The notes beneath the pieces are model-generated. The model saw only the letters and a list, made by a program, of their open reading frames with translations. It searched no databases and was not told the origin of the DNA. Source: Anisus vortex (taxonomy: Eukaryota; Mollusca; Gastropoda; Planorbidae). From it: a DNA stretch of 64,000 nt. The stretch covers positions 32,025,378 to 32,089,377 of the forward strand of contig OX421506.1 in NCBI GenBank assembly GCA_949126835.1, in the 5' to 3' direction. Shown piece by piece: positions 42,517 to 53,313 of the stretch. The position numbers were made by a program, and so were the translations under genes. Position 1 is the first letter of the stretch. Each line of letters starts with the position of its first letter.

Positions 42517-45500
42517 TTAGTCATTCCGATATCTGGCAGGTGGATTAATGATACGTCCAGACCGAGTTGTCAAAACCGTAGAGCCAACAGGTGGGCCATG
42601 CGCCTGCTCTTGGGGTTCAAGGTGGGTTTCAGTAGTGTTATTATCCGGTTCTTGAGGGTTGGTAAAACCTGGATCTCCTTGAGGTTGAGGCATGCCATTC
42701 TGTTGTTCAGTAACAATGGCATCGTCCTTGTCAGGTAGGGAACCGATAGAGGTAGGAACAAATGTTGATGTTGGACGTAAGTGTTTTCTGTTCCTACGGA
42801 AAGTCCCAAAAGAAGTCTTGATTAGATATGATCTGGGAGCCACGCTTCTGATTACAGTGGCTGGATTTGTCCATTGTCGCTCATGGTCTAGTTTCTGTAA
42901 GACCTTGGTACCTGGCTCTAAAGGTGGAAGCTTTCTAGTACCATGACGTCTGTTATAGTAGATCTGATTTGCCCTTTTCCTTCCTTCGTCCTTTCCAAGA
43001 ATAGACTTTCTTTCTATGATTTTTGGAGAGAGATTGACTGGCAATGTTGGTAGGATAGTTCTGATTTTACGACCCATCACTAACTCAGCGGGACTATACC
43101 CTGTGGCTGTAGTTGGTGATGATCTGTAGTTCATTAAAGCTAGAAAAAAGTCTGCTTGACTTAATATTTTCTTCGCTTCCTGCACTGCTCGTTCTGCCTC
43201 ACCGTTGCTTTGGGCATAGTATGGCGAACTAGTAACGTGCAGGAAATTCCACTCTTCTGAAAACGTTTGGAATTCTCTGGAAGTAAATTGGCGACCGTTA
43301 TCAGTGACTAGTGATTCCGGGATTCCATGATGTGCAAAAATGGATTTAAATTTAGTAATGACGACCCCTGAGGTCATGCTAGAAAGTGGCAAGATCTCCA
43401 GATATCTCGAGTAGTAATCAACCACTACGAGATAATTCTGACCTTTGAAGTCACAAATGTCAGCACCGATCATCTGAAATGGTCTGCTGGGAAGTGGTGT
43501 TGACATGATGGGCTCTCTTCGGAAAGTTGGCATCTTCTGTTCACAATGTTGGCAAGAAGAAACGAGCTGCTGGATTTCGCCACTAATTCCAGGCCACCAT
43601 ACAGACTGTTTCGCTCTCTCCCGACATTTTGTAATGCCCAAATGACCATCATGGATTCTGCTCAGAATTTCTGCTCTAAGTGACCTTGGTACTACTATTT
43701 GGGAACCTCTGATAAGCATGCCTTGATGAACGCTCAGTTCAAAGCGCACATTGTAGAAATCCTTGAGATATTGTTCAATATTTTTCACATATTTAGGCCA
43801 GCCATTTTCAGTGTACTTGATGGCAGTATTAATGATAGGGTCTTTCTCTGATTCACTTGCAAACTGTAAAAGTTTCACATCGGACGCCGGCCAAGACATT
43901 CGAACTGAGTCTATATGAGAGTCAATATCCTGAATGAGGCGATCCACTTCTTTGTCCAACCCAACGTTTACTTGTTGTGGGCTGCGCGACAGTGTATCAG
44001 CAATGATAAGTTGTACGCCTGGAATGTAAGTAGCATGAACATTAAAGCGCATGAGCCTTATAAGCATTCTCTGGCAACGTATTGGTGTGTCTTGCAGGTC
44101 TCGAACATTGATCAAAGATATCAGTGGCTTGTGATCAGTCTGTAATGTGAATGATGGTAGTCCCATGAGGTACTTTTGAAGCTTTTCACAAGTCCATACT
44201 GCTGCCAAAAGTTCTTTTTCTATCTGCGCGTAATTCTTTTCTGCTGGAGTCAGGGTACGTGAGCAGAAAACCACAGGTTTGAGTTTACCATCACATTCTT
44301 GAAGAAGCACTCCACCAATTCCATAGGAACTTGCATCAACGCTTACAACACATGGCCTTAAAATGTCAAAGAATGCAAGTGTTGGTGTAGATGTGAGCAT
44401 TTTCTTTACCTGTGTAAGTGCATTTATTTGAGATGATCCCCATGTCCAATGGTTTTTCTTCTCCAACAATTGTGTCAGAGGACGAAGAATTGTGGATATG
44501 TTTGGAATGTATCTGCCCATGAAGTTTACCATGCCAAGTAGGCGACGTAACTCCTCAACATCTTGTGGCTCTGGCATGTCAATAATAGCAGAAACCTTGA
44601 TAGGATCTGGACTTATACCATCCTTACTGATGCGATGGCCCAGGAAATCAATTTCCTTCTTTCTGTACTCACACTTTTCTTGGTTTAATTGAAGATTCAC
44701 TTCATTCAGCCTTTTTAGAACTGCTGACAAGTGTTTTTCATGTTCTTTCTCTGTTTTACTAAAGACAAGAACATCATCCAAATAGCAAATTACGTTTTGC
44801 TCTTTTTCCAGAATGTTTTCCATCACCCTCTGGAAAATCTCAGGTGCACTTGTGATGCCAAATGGTAGCCTTTTATAATAGTATCGACCAAAAGGTGTTA
44901 TAAAGGTAGTCAGCTTTGCAGTGGAACTGTCTAAAGGAATTTGCCAAAATCCGGAAGCTGCATCCAATTTTGAGAATACTGTTGCACCTTGAAGCTTGTG
45001 TAGTATATCATCTAATACAGGAAGCACATAGCGTTCCCGCTTCACTGCAGAATTGAACTTCTTAAAGTCTGTACAAATACGAATTGATCCATTCTTCTTT
45101 AAGACTGGTACCATTGGAGCACACCAATCTGTTGCTTCGGTAATAGGTTCTATTACGCCTGCTTTTTCCATCCGTTGTAGTTCAACCATGACCTTGTCAA
45201 TAAGAGGTATTGGCACTCTCCTTGCTGTAGGTAAGCTGTATGGCTCAGCATCTTTGCGAATTTTAATGGTAACCGGAGTGCACTTTATGTGTGTAGATAA
45301 GTCGAGAGGAACTGCTGCTCCGATTTCATTGATATTTTTCTGCACAAGACCCAGGGCATTAACTACGCCTCTACCCAAAAGACTGTCAGTCTCCTCATTA
45401 ATAACAAAAAGACGAATTTGAAACTTTTTGTTTTGGAATGTAGCTGGAGCAGTAAATTCTCCCAAGTTCTGTAAGAAACCACCAGGACTTCGCAGAGTTG

Positions 45501-46521
45501 CAGTAGAATGAGTTAGTTTAGGACTAGGGCTTATCTTGTTATAAGTAGCTCTGGAAATAACACTAACATCAGCACCTGTGTCAATTTTAAAGTTAATTGG
45601 TAGATTGTGAATGTTAACTGTCACTCTCCATGGTGGCTCTGCAACTGTTGACAATATTGAGTCAAATGTGTATGACTGGGTAACTGTGTCATGATGCATA
45701 ATACTGTGAACGTCACGATGTTGCTTTCGCTGACGACACACTGAGATGAAATGACCTAATTTACCACAGTGGCGACACGACTCGCCCTTTGCTGGACAGG
45801 CTGTCTTGTAATGGGATTGTCCACAATTTCCACATTTCTTAACAAAGTTGGCTGATTCTCCTTTATGTGAGACGAAAGTATTTCCTGTACTTTCCCTCCT
45901 TGCACTTCCTTCTCCCTTCCCACCGATCGATTGTGAATAAGTCTGGCGACGCGGAGCGCCAAACCTGACTGAGTCCGTTGACAAACCTCGCTGGTCCAAC
46001 AATTGTCCCTTCACCATCTCATAGTGCCTAGCTATTTCAACAGCAGCATCCAAAGTCAGGTCTCTCTGCAGCTGCAGTTTTTGTGAGATCTCCTTATCTG
46101 TGAGTCCCAGTACGAGTCGATCTCTGATACTGTCGCTTTTATCAGAGAACTCACAATAGGCTGCTAATTCATACAGTGTTCGTATATATTGTTCTACACT
46201 TTCGCCTTCCTTTTGGCTACAGGTGTAAAATTTGGCTCTCTCATGTATGATATTTCGTTTGGGTGTAAAGTAACTATTGAATTTGCTTAGTATTAATTCA
46301 AAGTTTTCTTCAGGCCTGGATTGACCAGCCTCGAAAGTAAACGTAGAATAAATTTTTTCAGCATCTGCCCCCATTGCATAGATAAGGCTGCTTACTTGTA
46401 CTGAGCCTTCTTCCTTGTCAAGCTTAGTGGCCATTCTGAATCTTAAGAACCGTTCTCTCCACTCGGGCCACTTCGTAGGCGAACTGAAGTCGAATTGCTC
46501 TGGCGGGTGAAATTTAGCCAT
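42517..46521 (-). CDS. Gag-Pol polyprotein, 1334 aa
   Basis: A single frame with no internal stop. In order: Gag (residues 1-225, opening MAKFHPPEQFDFSSP); two CCHC knuckles at about 229-262 (CGNCGQSHYKTAC, CRHCGKLGHFISVC); aspartic protease at about 311 (IDTGADVSVI); reverse transcriptase with YLDDVLVF near 579; RNase H (SVDASSYGIGG near 727); integrase zinc finger (H, H, C, C near 955-1000); integrase core with D near 1018, TDNGRQF near 1073 and E near 1107 (NGEAE). Gag and Pol share one frame, so no frameshift is needed. The ATG lies 17 nt inside the 5' LTR boundary. No envelope-like ORF. Domain positions are estimated by counting nucleotides. Confidence 0.96.
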   Translation of the reverse strand: MAKFHPPEQFDFSSPTKWPEWRERFLRFRMATKLDKEEGSVQVSSLIYAMGADAEKIYSTFTFEAGQSRPEENFELILSKFNSYFTPKRNIIHERAKFYTCSQKEGESVEQYIRTLYELAAYCEFSDKSDSIRDRLVLGLTDKEISQKLQLQRDLTLDAAVEIARHYEMVKGQLLDQRGLSTDSVRFGAPRRQTYSQSIGGKGEGSARRESTGNTFVSHKGESANFVKKCGNCGQSHYKTACPAKGESCRHCGKLGHFISVCRQRKQHRDVHSIMHHDTVTQSYTFDSILSTVAEPPWRVTVNIHNLPINFKIDTGADVSVISRATYNKISPSPKLTHSTATLRSPGGFLQNLGEFTAPATFQNKKFQIRLFVINEETDSLLGRGVVNALGLVQKNINEIGAAVPLDLSTHIKCTPVTIKIRKDAEPYSLPTARRVPIPLIDKVMVELQRMEKAGVIEPITEATDWCAPMVPVLKKNGSIRICTDFKKFNSAVKRERYVLPVLDDILHKLQGATVFSKLDAASGFWQIPLDSSTAKLTTFITPFGRYYYKRLPFGITSAPEIFQRVMENILEKEQNVICYLDDVLVFSKTEKEHEKHLSAVLKRLNEVNLQLNQEKCEYRKKEIDFLGHRISKDGISPDPIKVSAIIDMPEPQDVEELRRLLGMVNFMGRYIPNISTILRPLTQLLEKKNHWTWGSSQINALTQVKKMLTSTPTLAFFDILRPCVVSVDASSYGIGGVLLQECDGKLKPVVFCSRTLTPAEKNYAQIEKELLAAVWTCEKLQKYLMGLPSFTLQTDHKPLISLINVRDLQDTPIRCQRMLIRLMRFNVHATYIPGVQLIIADTLSRSPQQVNVGLDKEVDRLIQDIDSHIDSVRMSWPASDVKLLQFASESEKDPIINTAIKYTENGWPKYVKNIEQYLKDFYNVRFELSVHQGMLIRGSQIVVPRSLRAEILSRIHDGHLGITKCRERAKQSVWWPGISGEIQQLVSSCQHCEQKMPTFRREPIMSTPLPSRPFQMIGADICDFKGQNYLVVVDYYSRYLEILPLSSMTSGVVITKFKSIFAHHGIPESLVTDNGRQFTSREFQTFSEEWNFLHVTSSPYYAQSNGEAERAVQEAKKILSQADFFLALMNYRSSPTTATGYSPAELVMGRKIRTILPTLPVNLSPKIIERKSILGKDEGRKRANQIYYNRRHGTRKLPPLEPGTKVLQKLDHERQWTNPATVIRSVAPRSYLIKTSFGTFRRNRKHLRPTSTFVPTSIGSLPDKDDAIVTEQQNGMPQPQGDPGFTNPQEPDNNTTETHLEPQEQAHGPPVGSTVLTTRSGRIINPPARYRND

Positions 46522-46524
46522 AAT

Positions 46525-46537
46525 ACTTCTGACACCA
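46525..46537 (-). promoter_or_regulatory. Primer-binding site (tRNA-Leu type)
   Basis: Immediately inside the 5' LTR the minus strand reads tggtgtcagaagt, complementary to the CCA end of animal tRNA-Leu(CAA). Confidence 0.75.
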
Positions 46538-46760
46538 TGTAATGAAATGGTTTATGACTGTTTATGAACACAATAGACCAAAATGCTGTACAGGATTATT
46601 TATTTAATAATTACTTGAACCATACGATTAGCCTTCAATCGTGAGGGACAGGAAGACAACGTGCATAATAATAATATAAAAACAGGAAGTGGACACAAAT
46701 CTTAACTCTAATTAACGAAACATTCAGTGTCCAAATACCGATACACAAGTTATCACTACA
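46538..46760 (-). repeat. 5' LTR, 223 bp, intact
   Basis: Begins (on +) tgtaatgaaatggtttatga and ends tatcactaca; direct copy of the split LTR at 41253-42500. Confidence 0.95.
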
Positions 46761-46828
46761 AGGAGTTTATCTTTTAAACATTAATAATTACAGAAATTAC
46801 ATAATATAGTGCTATTAAATATGTCTCT

Positions 46829-47450
46829 TGTTACGAATATCGGTCATAAATGAATGACGTAGTAAGGCATTGACCTCTTAACAAGTGCGTATCAGAGTCC
46901 AAGGCGACCAAGGTTTGACCTTTATGCCCTGAGGGCAGTTTAAATAAAAAATTCGTTCAAATCCCGTGGAAATTGGAGGATAATTCTGGATCGTAGTAAT
47001 TATAGAGAAAGAGGTTAAAATGCGTATTAAGACCCTGTAGAATCTTCGATGATAGTTTTCTTTGTTAAGTCCCGACCTCCTTAAAGTGAGTTCAGTTCGG
47101 AAGTTTGTCGAGTGAAGTCGCTATATTCATTTGTATATTGTATGCCATTGTATTGAAACTTATGTTGCCATCAGTTGATGAAGTTTATTGATCGTTTATA
47201 TTGAGTCTACAATTTAAATAAAATTGTTTATTCAACAACTGGAGTTGTTTGATCTATCATTGTTGAGAAAGGTGTTGAAGATAATTATCACGAATATAAC
47301 TACATTGCTGCATAGACCTGTCAGTCAAGGAACCCCTAGCTTGGGCTACAGATTAGCAGAATCTAGAGACTTCTAATAAAGATACAACTATATTCATTGA
47401 ATCCGATTTAACGAGTCGTAATAATAGTCATCATATAGAGGGCCATAACA
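46829..47450 (+). repeat. 5' LTR, 622 bp
   Basis: TG...CA ends, identical to 52552-53174 apart from taaataaaaaattcg versus taaataaaataattcg and cgatgatag versus cgataatag. Confidence 0.95.
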
Positions 47451-47620
47451 GTTTGCGGGCTGCGTCCGATATAGTTGTATAGTGAAGCATATATTCAAGT
47501 TGTGTTGTGTTGTGTGTAAAGCCGTGACCTACTGAGCAAGCCTAATAACTCTGAATTCATTCTTCCGATTGGAAAAACGTAAGTTGGAAATTTACATTTT
47601 ATAAATCTCTTAACTAAAGA

Positions 47621-50383
47621 ATGGAATTTATTGAAAATCCAGAAGAAGAAGTTCTGAAAACTTTATCAATAAAGAAGTTAAAAGAGATCGCTGAGATCTT
47701 GAAGATAGAAGTTACTGAGACTACACCATCGAGGACTGTGTTGACACAGCAGATAAAAGATGTGTTGATTGCGAGTGGCAAGTTGAAAGTAGAATCAAGC
47801 GCGGAGGGATATCAAGTTGAAGGTCAGACGTCGAAATCTATGTCCGAACAGTTTAGATTTCAGTTAGAAATGAAACGGATGGAAATGGAGATGGAACAAA
47901 AACGTCTTGATCGTGAGATAGAACAAAAACGTCTTGAGTTTGAGATGGAAGATAAGAAAAGTCAACGAGAAAGTCAGGAAAGAATAGAACTAGCGAAGAT
48001 AGGAGCTACTAAAAAAGAATCTCATAATGATGTAGAGATGGCCAGATGGAAAAAGCTAGTCCCTACCTATATTGATAAAGAAAGTGAAATAGCTAATTTC
48101 TTCCAGACCTTTGAAATCTCTTGCAGAGATTTTAAGTTCCCAGAAGATAAATGGGGAATATTAGTAAGAACAGCCTTTACTCAGGGAAGGGCAAGAGATT
48201 GTGTTCTATTGTTAAAAGAGGAGCATTTAAATGATTATGAAATCATCAAAGATTCTGTACTGAAAGCGTACAACCAAATACCTGAAAGTTATCGGAAAAG
48301 GTTCCGTCAGTATACAATGTCCCCTTACCAAACACACTTAGACTTCCTTAGAGCAGAAGAAAAGTTAATGGATCAGTGGATAAAATCCAGAAATATCTCC
48401 ACATTAAAAGAAATGAAAGATATCGTTCTGTTAGAGGATTTTATTAATAAAGTGAGGCCGGATATAAGAATGTATTTATCCGAGCGTGACATCACTGACC
48501 CACATAAGGCTGCTGATTTAGCTGAACAGTATGCACTGTGTCATCGGACAGCTGGTGAAAAGAATGTTAATAGATCACAACGGCCAGCAGAAAACACACA
48601 ACAACAACATCGTGAAAAAGATCATTTTGTGAAACAAAATGATGTTAATAAGAAACCTGTCAACAAAAACGTCCAATGTACTTTTTGTAAAAGAACAGGA
48701 CATAGCATTGAAGACTGTTGGAGTATACGAAGCGACAAAAGACCTAACAAAGTGGTCATGTGTGCAAGCCATAAACCAATACAGAATGTACAAGAAAGCG
48801 AAAATACAAACGAACTGAATTCGAAGAAAGATTCTTCTAAACCAGAAACACTGAGGGTGGATTTGCCTGAGAGCAAAAGTCAGAAAGTAGAGAAATCTAC
48901 AACTGAAGATAATGAGGATAAATATCCTGATTATAAATACCGAATGGCTACTATTGGATTAATTGTCCAAGTCCACAGAGACGAAAAAGTAGACCAAAGT
49001 ATTTTTGACTCGAACAAGAGTCTGAAGTCATCGAAAGATGAAACAACACCCGAAAGTCATGGTCAAGGGAAGAATAAAATTGACACAGAGACCCTGTGCA
49101 GTTTTCAACCGTTCATTAGTGAAGGTTGTGTGGCCTTACAAAAGGAAGGACCACTGAAGTCCGTAAAAATATTACGAGACACAGGAGCATCATTAACACT
49201 GCTGCTTAAAGATGTATTACCATTGAATGTGAATACATTGACAGGACAGACTGTCCTATTGAGAGGTTTTGAATGGAAAGAAGAAATACCTCTACATAGG
49301 ATATACCTCGCATCTGACTTGGTAACAGGATATGTGACAGTTGGAGTAATATCAAAACTTCCTGTTGCGGGCATATCCGTTATCCTAGCAAATGATTTGG
49401 CGAAAGGGAGGGTGAGACCTGAACTGATTGTGAAGGAAAATCCCGACCCTAGTCCTATTGTGGAGACAGGAAAAGAAAAAGAACTTTATCCTGTAGGTGA
49501 TGTCATAAATGGTATGACACCACAGAAAAAGAAAGAAAAAATTCTCTCACAAGAAAAGGAAAAGAAAGAAGAAATTCTCCCACGAGAGAAGAAAGAGGAA
49601 GAAGAAGTGGAACGTGATACTACTATTTTCTCCATGATTGAAGATTGTCCGAAAAGAAATGATCAATCAAAGAAGTCATCACAAAATGAAATGATTGCTG
49701 AGCAGAAAGTAGACCCAGAGTTGCTACAGCTACATGAGAAAGCTGTCGACAAGGAAGAAACTCCTACTACTGATGTCTATGAGCAGATAGACCACAGCAT
49801 GCACAAACAACAAAGCAAACCTGCAGTTGCCGGTACAGATGAAGATTTGAGGAGCATCACTGAAGAAACGATTGCGGAGAGCTGGACCGAAACTACCAAA
49901 AGCTATGGGTTACCACAATCCATACCGACAGATCGAAGGACCAACTTCGCCCCGGAACTCTTCAATCCAGTCCTAAAGAACTTATGCCTGGAGCAGGAGA
50001 TGTCAACTGAATCCCATCCGGAAAGTCGAGGAGCCTATGGACCAATTTTTGGACCCACTGTCCGAGGACCACTCAACCTACTTCAAGAAGCATGGCAGAC
50101 CGAATTGGATCTCCTTGGGCTGATCAAGTACCTAGATAAGTACATATATTTTTTGTCTGACATAACTGTGTTTGTTAGAAAAAAATTGTACACTGCTCAC
50201 ATGCAGATGCCATTGTTGTGTGATGAAAGAAAGGCAAAAATATTATATCATTTGAAAATGATAAAGCCTTACCTTCTGAAAACAATTGGAATAAGCTTGA
50301 TGTTGTTAACATTGTTACTCTTATTTGTAAAATTCATGCCTGGAGTACAGGATGAATTGAATGACAAATTCACTGATAGTTAG
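47621..50383 (+). CDS. Gag-protease fused to integrase remnant and hydrophobic tail, 920 aa
   Basis: Residues 1-60 resemble the SAP-like N-terminus of one group of metazoan Ty3 Gag proteins (LKTLSIKKLKEIAEILKIEV). Residues 85-130 are a charged coiled coil (MEMEMEQKRLDREIEQKRLE). Gag core follows. A CCHC-like knuckle lies near 352 (CTFCKRTGHSIEDC). A protease-type RDTGASLTLLL lies near 519. Residues 600-760 are Lys/Glu-rich. From about 767 the ORF matches late integrase sequence (IPTDRRTNFAPELFNP, then FGPTVRGPLNLLQEAWQ), but the upstream core, RT and RNase H are missing. Residues 888-915 are one hydrophobic helix (TIGISLMLLTLLLLFVKF). The frame is open across the deletion junction. The product could form particles, with packaging in trans by an autonomous relative. 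Integrase activity is not expected. Confidence 0.88.
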   Translation: MEFIENPEEEVLKTLSIKKLKEIAEILKIEVTETTPSRTVLTQQIKDVLIASGKLKVESSAEGYQVEGQTSKSMSEQFRFQLEMKRMEMEMEQKRLDREIEQKRLEFEMEDKKSQRESQERIELAKIGATKKESHNDVEMARWKKLVPTYIDKESEIANFFQTFEISCRDFKFPEDKWGILVRTAFTQGRARDCVLLLKEEHLNDYEIIKDSVLKAYNQIPESYRKRFRQYTMSPYQTHLDFLRAEEKLMDQWIKSRNISTLKEMKDIVLLEDFINKVRPDIRMYLSERDITDPHKAADLAEQYALCHRTAGEKNVNRSQRPAENTQQQHREKDHFVKQNDVNKKPVNKNVQCTFCKRTGHSIEDCWSIRSDKRPNKVVMCASHKPIQNVQESENTNELNSKKDSSKPETLRVDLPESKSQKVEKSTTEDNEDKYPDYKYRMATIGLIVQVHRDEKVDQSIFDSNKSLKSSKDETTPESHGQGKNKIDTETLCSFQPFISEGCVALQKEGPLKSVKILRDTGASLTLLLKDVLPLNVNTLTGQTVLLRGFEWKEEIPLHRIYLASDLVTGYVTVGVISKLPVAGISVILANDLAKGRVRPELIVKENPDPSPIVETGKEKELYPVGDVINGMTPQKKKEKILSQEKEKKEEILPREKKEEEEVERDTTIFSMIEDCPKRNDQSKKSSQNEMIAEQKVDPELLQLHEKAVDKEETPTTDVYEQIDHSMHKQQSKPAVAGTDEDLRSITEETIAESWTETTKSYGLPQSIPTDRRTNFAPELFNPVLKNLCLEQEMSTESHPESRGAYGPIFGPTVRGPLNLLQEAWQTELDLLGLIKYLDKYIYFLSDITVFVRKKLYTAHMQMPLLCDERKAKILYHLKMIKPYLLKTIGISLMLLTLLLLFVKFMPGVQDELNDKFTDS

Positions 50384-52551
50384 TTACCAAACTTACTATT
50401 TTAAAACTAAATCCCTTACTTGTGATGAAAAAGGAATGAGTAAAAGTATTGTTAGAGTAAATATCATTCTAGTGTGATATTTCTAAAACAAACTTGTTAG
50501 GTTGAGCATTTAAAATAATTGCTATAAGAGAAAAAGATCAGTTTTATCCGCAGAATTGGTTTCTAAATCAGAGGACATTATAAATGTGGACTGATTATAA
50601 GATATGTTGAGAATCTCTGGAAATGATAATTGAAACATTTGGCAGAGAGGATAATTTGATTGAAAAAGATGTAAATGGTTTTAAGAAAAGATAATTTTTC
50701 TATCACTAAAGTATTGAGAAATGTTTTTTATTGTACTATGGAAATTTATTTTATCATGTACTGTTGTTGAAATAATTGCACTGAGTCAGGATGCAAATTT
50801 CTTCTATGTGAATTTATTCATTTATTATATTATCATTGAATGTATGATAATGTAGGGTAAAAATAGTTGCAGCAAGGCAGAACTATGACTAACAAGAATT
50901 CCAAGAAATGTATTATATATGATTTTTCACTTTTAGGATACTGTTACATGAAAAGCAGACCAGAAGTGAAACTTATGTAAAGAAAACTTATCCTTGTTTT
51001 GTATAAATTTAGGATATGTGCCACCCACTTGACACTGTAAACCAGAATGGTTGAAAATTCATGGTTGAGAATTTATAATGTTGACATACCAATGTTCAAC
51101 TAATGTATGATTAATTAAGGATTTCATGTCCCGATTGTAAAACTAATCTATATTTTTTTTTGTATTAGTTAAAATAGATTGAATGAATTGTACTGACAAG
51201 CAAAAGATTGGGTAGACCTGAACACTGTGAAAGTAACAGGAGAACCTAGAACCTATGAATAAAACCTTTATGGAAAATGGAAAAGAGCAATGTACACCAC
51301 TGAAAAGATTGGAAATGGAATGTTTTACCACACCAGTCAAACTAGCAGTTTGTTTTGTACATAAATTGTTACATTGATTTCGCTCTGAAAAAAATTAATA
51401 GTAGCCTATGCTTAACTCTTTTCTACTTCAATAATATTGTATTTGAAATGTCTTTAATGTAATTAAAAGAAAATAAGTACTTACTGTTTAGTACTAAGAT
51501 TGTATGAAGATAATATAATCTGCTTTGATTGATAGTTAATTAAGTAAATTAACCAAATTTGTTTCAAGTAAATCCATGTCTGCATGAAAGTTGAATGTTT
51601 CAATGTGAACTCTTTTAAAAAGAAAATAAGGACGTCGAAAGGTCATGGTAAAATGAGAAATTGAAATATTTTTAATGATTTTTGCTATAAACTATTTTAA
51701 TTCTGGAACAGACTATGTTTAATGTTCTCAAAATAACATAAATGAATGTCATATTGAGATAATGGTTGTTAAATAATGCTCATTTAGTTACGATAACTAT
51801 TTAATCGCGTAGCAATTTTATTTGACCTCGGCTGTGATGAGGTAAAAATTTGCATAGCGATGTCAATATTGTTAGAATCAATTGAGAATGAGAGGGTGAA
51901 AAAAGGAATAGAGAGAGAGAGTGCGGAATTGACCTACATTTTGGGTCGCGACACAGACAGTTTGGTCTAATGTGTTAGTCAGCCTACCAGCATGTAAAAA
52001 AAAATACTGTCTACACGAGCAATAATTTTTGTAACGTGTAATTAGGTCAGGTCTAGTATGTGTTCTATCAGAGCGTTTGTTTTTTTTTCTCCTTATGAAA
52101 AAAATAAGTCGTGTCTGAATAGACATTAAGTGATTTTTTCTTTTGTTGTATAAATACAAATTGTAAAAGATATTAGTTTATAATTAAATGGACGAGAGAG
52201 TTTTTATTACAGTGGGATGTTCATGTAATAGAAATTATTAACTTGTATTATATTATATCTATTAAGAATGATTATGTATTTTTCTTGTATACAAGATTTA
52301 GATAAACAATTTAATTGTCCATTGTTTTGAATTAAAAATTGAATGATTGAATGACTGTAGTTAAGCCATTTGATAAGATGAACTTATATTGCATATATTA
52401 TATGTTATTGTTATCAGTTCGATTGAATTATTGGGATAGCCAATTGAATTTTCCCCAGAATATTTTCTTTTATAATTATTCCTTAAAATTAACATTTTTC
52501 GTATGGTTAAAATGTAAAAGAAATAATTATAAAACTTTAGAAGGAGGGGGA
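50384..52551 (+). other. Non-coding interior of the RT-deleted element, ending in a purine tract
   Basis: AT-rich, no ORF above about 90 codons and no envelope-like frame. The purine tract is at 52539-52551. Confidence 0.7.
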
Positions 52552-53174
52552 TGTTACGAATATCGGTCATAAATGAATGACGTAGTAAGGCATTGACCTC
52601 TTAACAAGTGCGTATCAGAGTCCAAGGCGACCAAGGTTTGACCTTTATGCCCTGAGGGCAGTTTAAATAAAATAATTCGTTCAAATCCCGTGGAAATTGG
52701 AGGATAATTCTGGATCGTAGTAATTATAGAGAAAGAGGTTAAAATGCGTATTAAGACCCTGTAGAATCTTCGATAATAGTTTTCTTTGTTAAGTCCCGAC
52801 CTCCTTAAAGTGAGTTCAGTTCGGAAGTTTGTCGAGTGAAGTCGCTATATTCATTTGTATATTGTATGCCATTGTATTGAAACTTATGTTGCCATCAGTT
52901 GATGAAGTTTATTGATCGTTTATATTGAGTCTACAATTTAAATAAAATTGTTTATTCAACAACTGGAGTTGTTTGATCTATCATTGTTGAGAAAGGTGTT
53001 GAAGATAATTATCACGAATATAACTACATTGCTGCATAGACCTGTCAGTCAAGGAACCCCTAGCTTGGGCTACAGATTAGCAGAATCTAGAGACTTCTAA
53101 TAAAGATACAACTATATTCATTGAATCCGATTTAACGAGTCGTAATAATAGTCATCATATAGAGGGCCATAACA
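52552..53174 (+). repeat. 3' LTR, 623 bp
   Basis: Direct copy of 46829-47450. Confidence 0.95.
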
Positions 53175-53313
53175 CTCTTTTAAATATGATTAGTCTGTAT
53201 CAATTAATGAGCACCTTGGTCTTGAATGTTCTTTCGGTAATTGTATAATGTAAGAGACATTAAAAATTTAGTAACTTCTGAGAGGTCAATAGTAGGTGAC
53301 CTCTTTGTATGCT

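Larger units (their letters stand above)
41253..46760 (-). mobile_element. Ty3/mdg4-type LTR retrotransposon (SURL/Mag-like), structurally complete
   Basis: Two LTRs (TGTAATGA...ATCACTACA) enclose one gag-pol ORF on the minus strand. The element is flanked by the 5-bp duplication AGGAG (41248-41252 and 46761-46765). A primer-binding site matching the 3' end of tRNA-Leu and a purine tract are in the right places. The two LTRs differ at only a few of 223 positions once the hAT insertion is removed. The ORF is unbroken, so the copy is young and was recently able to move. Confidence 0.95.
46829..53174 (+). mobile_element. LTR retrotransposon, RT-deleted, very young
   Basis: LTRs of 622 and 623 bp begin TGTTACGAAT and end CCATAACA. 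They differ by about one indel and one substitution. CTCT flanks both sides as a 4-bp duplication. A purine tract (aaggaggggga) precedes the 3' LTR. The interior has one 920-codon ORF and 2.2 kb of AT-rich non-coding DNA. Reverse transcriptase and RNase H are absent, so mobility would need a helper. Confidence 0.92.

Noticed and set aside
47451..50383. Envelope gene suggested by the hydrophobic C-terminal helix
   Set aside because: No signal peptide, furin-type site or glycosylated ectodomain precedes it; the region upstream is integrase-like.
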